Notes under the pieces: generated by a model
Told to the model about the DNA's origin: nothing
Database searches by the model: none
Seen by the model: the letters and a program-made list of their open reading frames with translations, nothing else
Shown: in pieces, positions 12,717 to 13,530 of the stretch
How positions within the stretch are numbered: position 1 is the first letter of the stretch
Layout of the letters: each line of letters begins with the position of its first letter
Position numbers and translations under genes: made by a program
Origin: Parcubacteria group bacterium
Lineage (GTDB): Bacteria > Patescibacteriota > Minisyncoccia > SW-4-49-11
NCBI GenBank assembly: GCA_003565105.1
Contig: PXDG01000033.1
Coordinates: forward strand, 1-13,530
Reading direction: 5' to 3'
Length of the DNA stretch: 13,530 nucleotides

Positions 12717-13530
12717 ATGCCTCGTCGTATTTGGTGGGTTCTTGGAGACCAGTGTTATCACTGGTTTTCTTTTCCTCAAGATAGCTATATTGTGATCTGG
12801 GAGAGTGAGTATTTTCTTATCAGATACCGGTATCATCAGCAAAAGCTTCTCTATCTCTATGGAAGCTTGAGAGTCTTTGCAGAAAGGATGTCTCAGCGAG
12901 AACTCACGGTGGATTATTACCGATTGGGGACAGAGCAATCTCAATATTCTTTGGAAGAATGGTTGCAGTATTTAGTCTCTGAAGGAGTAGAGCAGATTGA
13001 TATGTTCGAGCTGTCCAATTATGAGACTCATTTAATAGAACAGATCACAGAGGCTGGTATTGAGATTATTTGGCACCAAGAATCCCCATTTTTATCTACC
13101 CCTGCTCTCAAACAAAAGTATTTTCACGGGAAAAAATCCTTTCAATTTTTACCCTTTTATAAGGCTCAAAGAATATCCCTTGATCTCTTGATGTTTGAGG
13201 GAAGCCCCGAAGGAGGTAAGTGGACCTATGATGTAGATAATCGTAAGTCTCTTCCAAAAAAGATTCAACTTCCAGAATGGAATGTTACACATAGTAGTCT
13301 TGAAAGACAGATTATTGACTTTACCAAACAGGATCTGCAACAATATCAAGCTCAGTTAGTGGGCAAGATAGATACCGCCTATTATCCCGTATCGCCGACT
13401 GATTTTTGGATATGGTTTGATCGGTTTCTTAGCGAAAGACTTCCACTCTTTGGTACCTATGAGGATGCCATTGATAATCAATCTCATACCGTGTTTCATT
13501 CAGTAATTTCTATGAATCTGAATAATGGAA
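12717..13530 (+). CDS. Photolyase-related protein, PhrB/FeS-BCP type (5' part)
   Basis: The ATG at 12717 opens a frame that runs 271 codons to the window edge without a stop. Family members are deoxyribodipyrimidine photolyase-related flavoproteins. Some repair (6-4) photoproducts with FAD, a lumazine antenna and an iron-sulfur cluster near the C-terminus. The key evidence is PEGGKWTYDVDNRKSLPK at residues 164-181, the family's typical Gly-Gly-x-W-x-x-D-x-x-N-R-K motif. It is preceded by the N-terminal LGDQ (9-12) and followed by TYEDAI (247-252) and FHSVISMNLNNG (260-271). Full-length relatives are about 500 aa, so the cofactor-binding half is mostly outside the window. It follows the 63-aa membrane protein by 12 nt, probably in one operon. 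Confidence 0.88.
   Translation, partial: MPRRIWWVLGDQCYHWFSFPQDSYIVIWESEYFLIRYRYHQQKLLYLYGSLRVFAERMSQRELTVDYYRLGTEQSQYSLEEWLQYLVSEGVEQIDMFELSNYETHLIEQITEAGIEIIWHQESPFLSTPALKQKYFHGKKSFQFLPFYKAQRISLDLLMFEGSPEGGKWTYDVDNRKSLPKKIQLPEWNVTHSSLERQIIDFTKQDLQQYQAQLVGKIDTAYYPVSPTDFWIWFDRFLSERLPLFGTYEDAIDNQSHTVFHSVISMNLNNG

Noticed and set aside
12687..12944. Minus-strand open frame of 85 codons over the photolyase start
   Set aside because: It is antisense to the clear photolyase frame and has no promoter or family resemblance.

Overview
This 13.5 kb window looks like a chromosomal stretch from a small-genome, AT-rich bacterium, probably a Patescibacteria/CPR-type lineage. That assignment is inferred from style, because no rRNA or other marker gene is present. 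The signs are short intergenic gaps, very short 5' leaders, near-universal extended -10 promoters (TGnTATAAT), almost no recognisable Shine-Dalgarno sequences, and many hypothetical surface proteins beside a sparse set of nucleotide and pterin enzymes. TAA, TAG and one TGA all serve as stops and Gly residues in conserved motifs use GGN codons, so nothing suggests UGA recoding. I see no tRNA, rRNA, CRISPR array, transposase or phage gene.

Layout. 1-146: 3' end of an unidentified acidic protein, then a terminator. 220-1116 (-): 6-phosphogluconate dehydrogenase. 1312-2218 (+): pterin-4a-carbinolamine dehydratase and a small P-loop kinase-like ATPase, 7 nt apart, closed by a terminator whose loop holds the stop codon. 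2271-3083 (+): anchored protein with a discoidin-like domain. 3175-3999 (+): mechanosensitive-channel-like membrane protein. A perfect bidirectional terminator separates it from 4071-5171 (-), a tandem-domain dCTP deaminase. The gap before thyA carries a GC-rich inverted repeat. 5494-6408 (-) thyA and 6512-7012 (+) folA are divergent; a small cysteine-cluster protein follows folA by 9 nt. Then come a small lipoprotein, an EVE-domain protein, a gap with a possible structured RNA, and an anchored fasciclin protein.

8987-12311 is a minus-strand block of four unrecognised genes: two secreted proteins (one with a Pro/Thr-rich linker, one with a Glu-Pro tract) and two membrane proteins. A 15-bp perfect hairpin and a second promoter split it into two probable units. 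The window ends with a 63-aa membrane protein and, 12 nt later, the first 271 codons of a PhrB/FeS-BCP-type photolyase-related protein that runs off the edge.

How the genes fit together. The clearest theme is pyrimidine and folate supply for DNA. The dCTP deaminase starts the route from dCTP towards dUMP, ThyA makes dTMP and releases dihydrofolate, and DHFR regenerates tetrahydrofolate. Pterin dehydratase is chemically adjacent but has no aromatic amino-acid hydroxylase nearby. The EVE protein (modified-base reader family) and the photolyase relative could extend the nucleic-acid theme, but the sequence does not link them directly. The other theme is the cell surface: discoidin-like, fasciclin and lipoprotein products plus the four-gene minus-strand block, which is the least explained part of the window.
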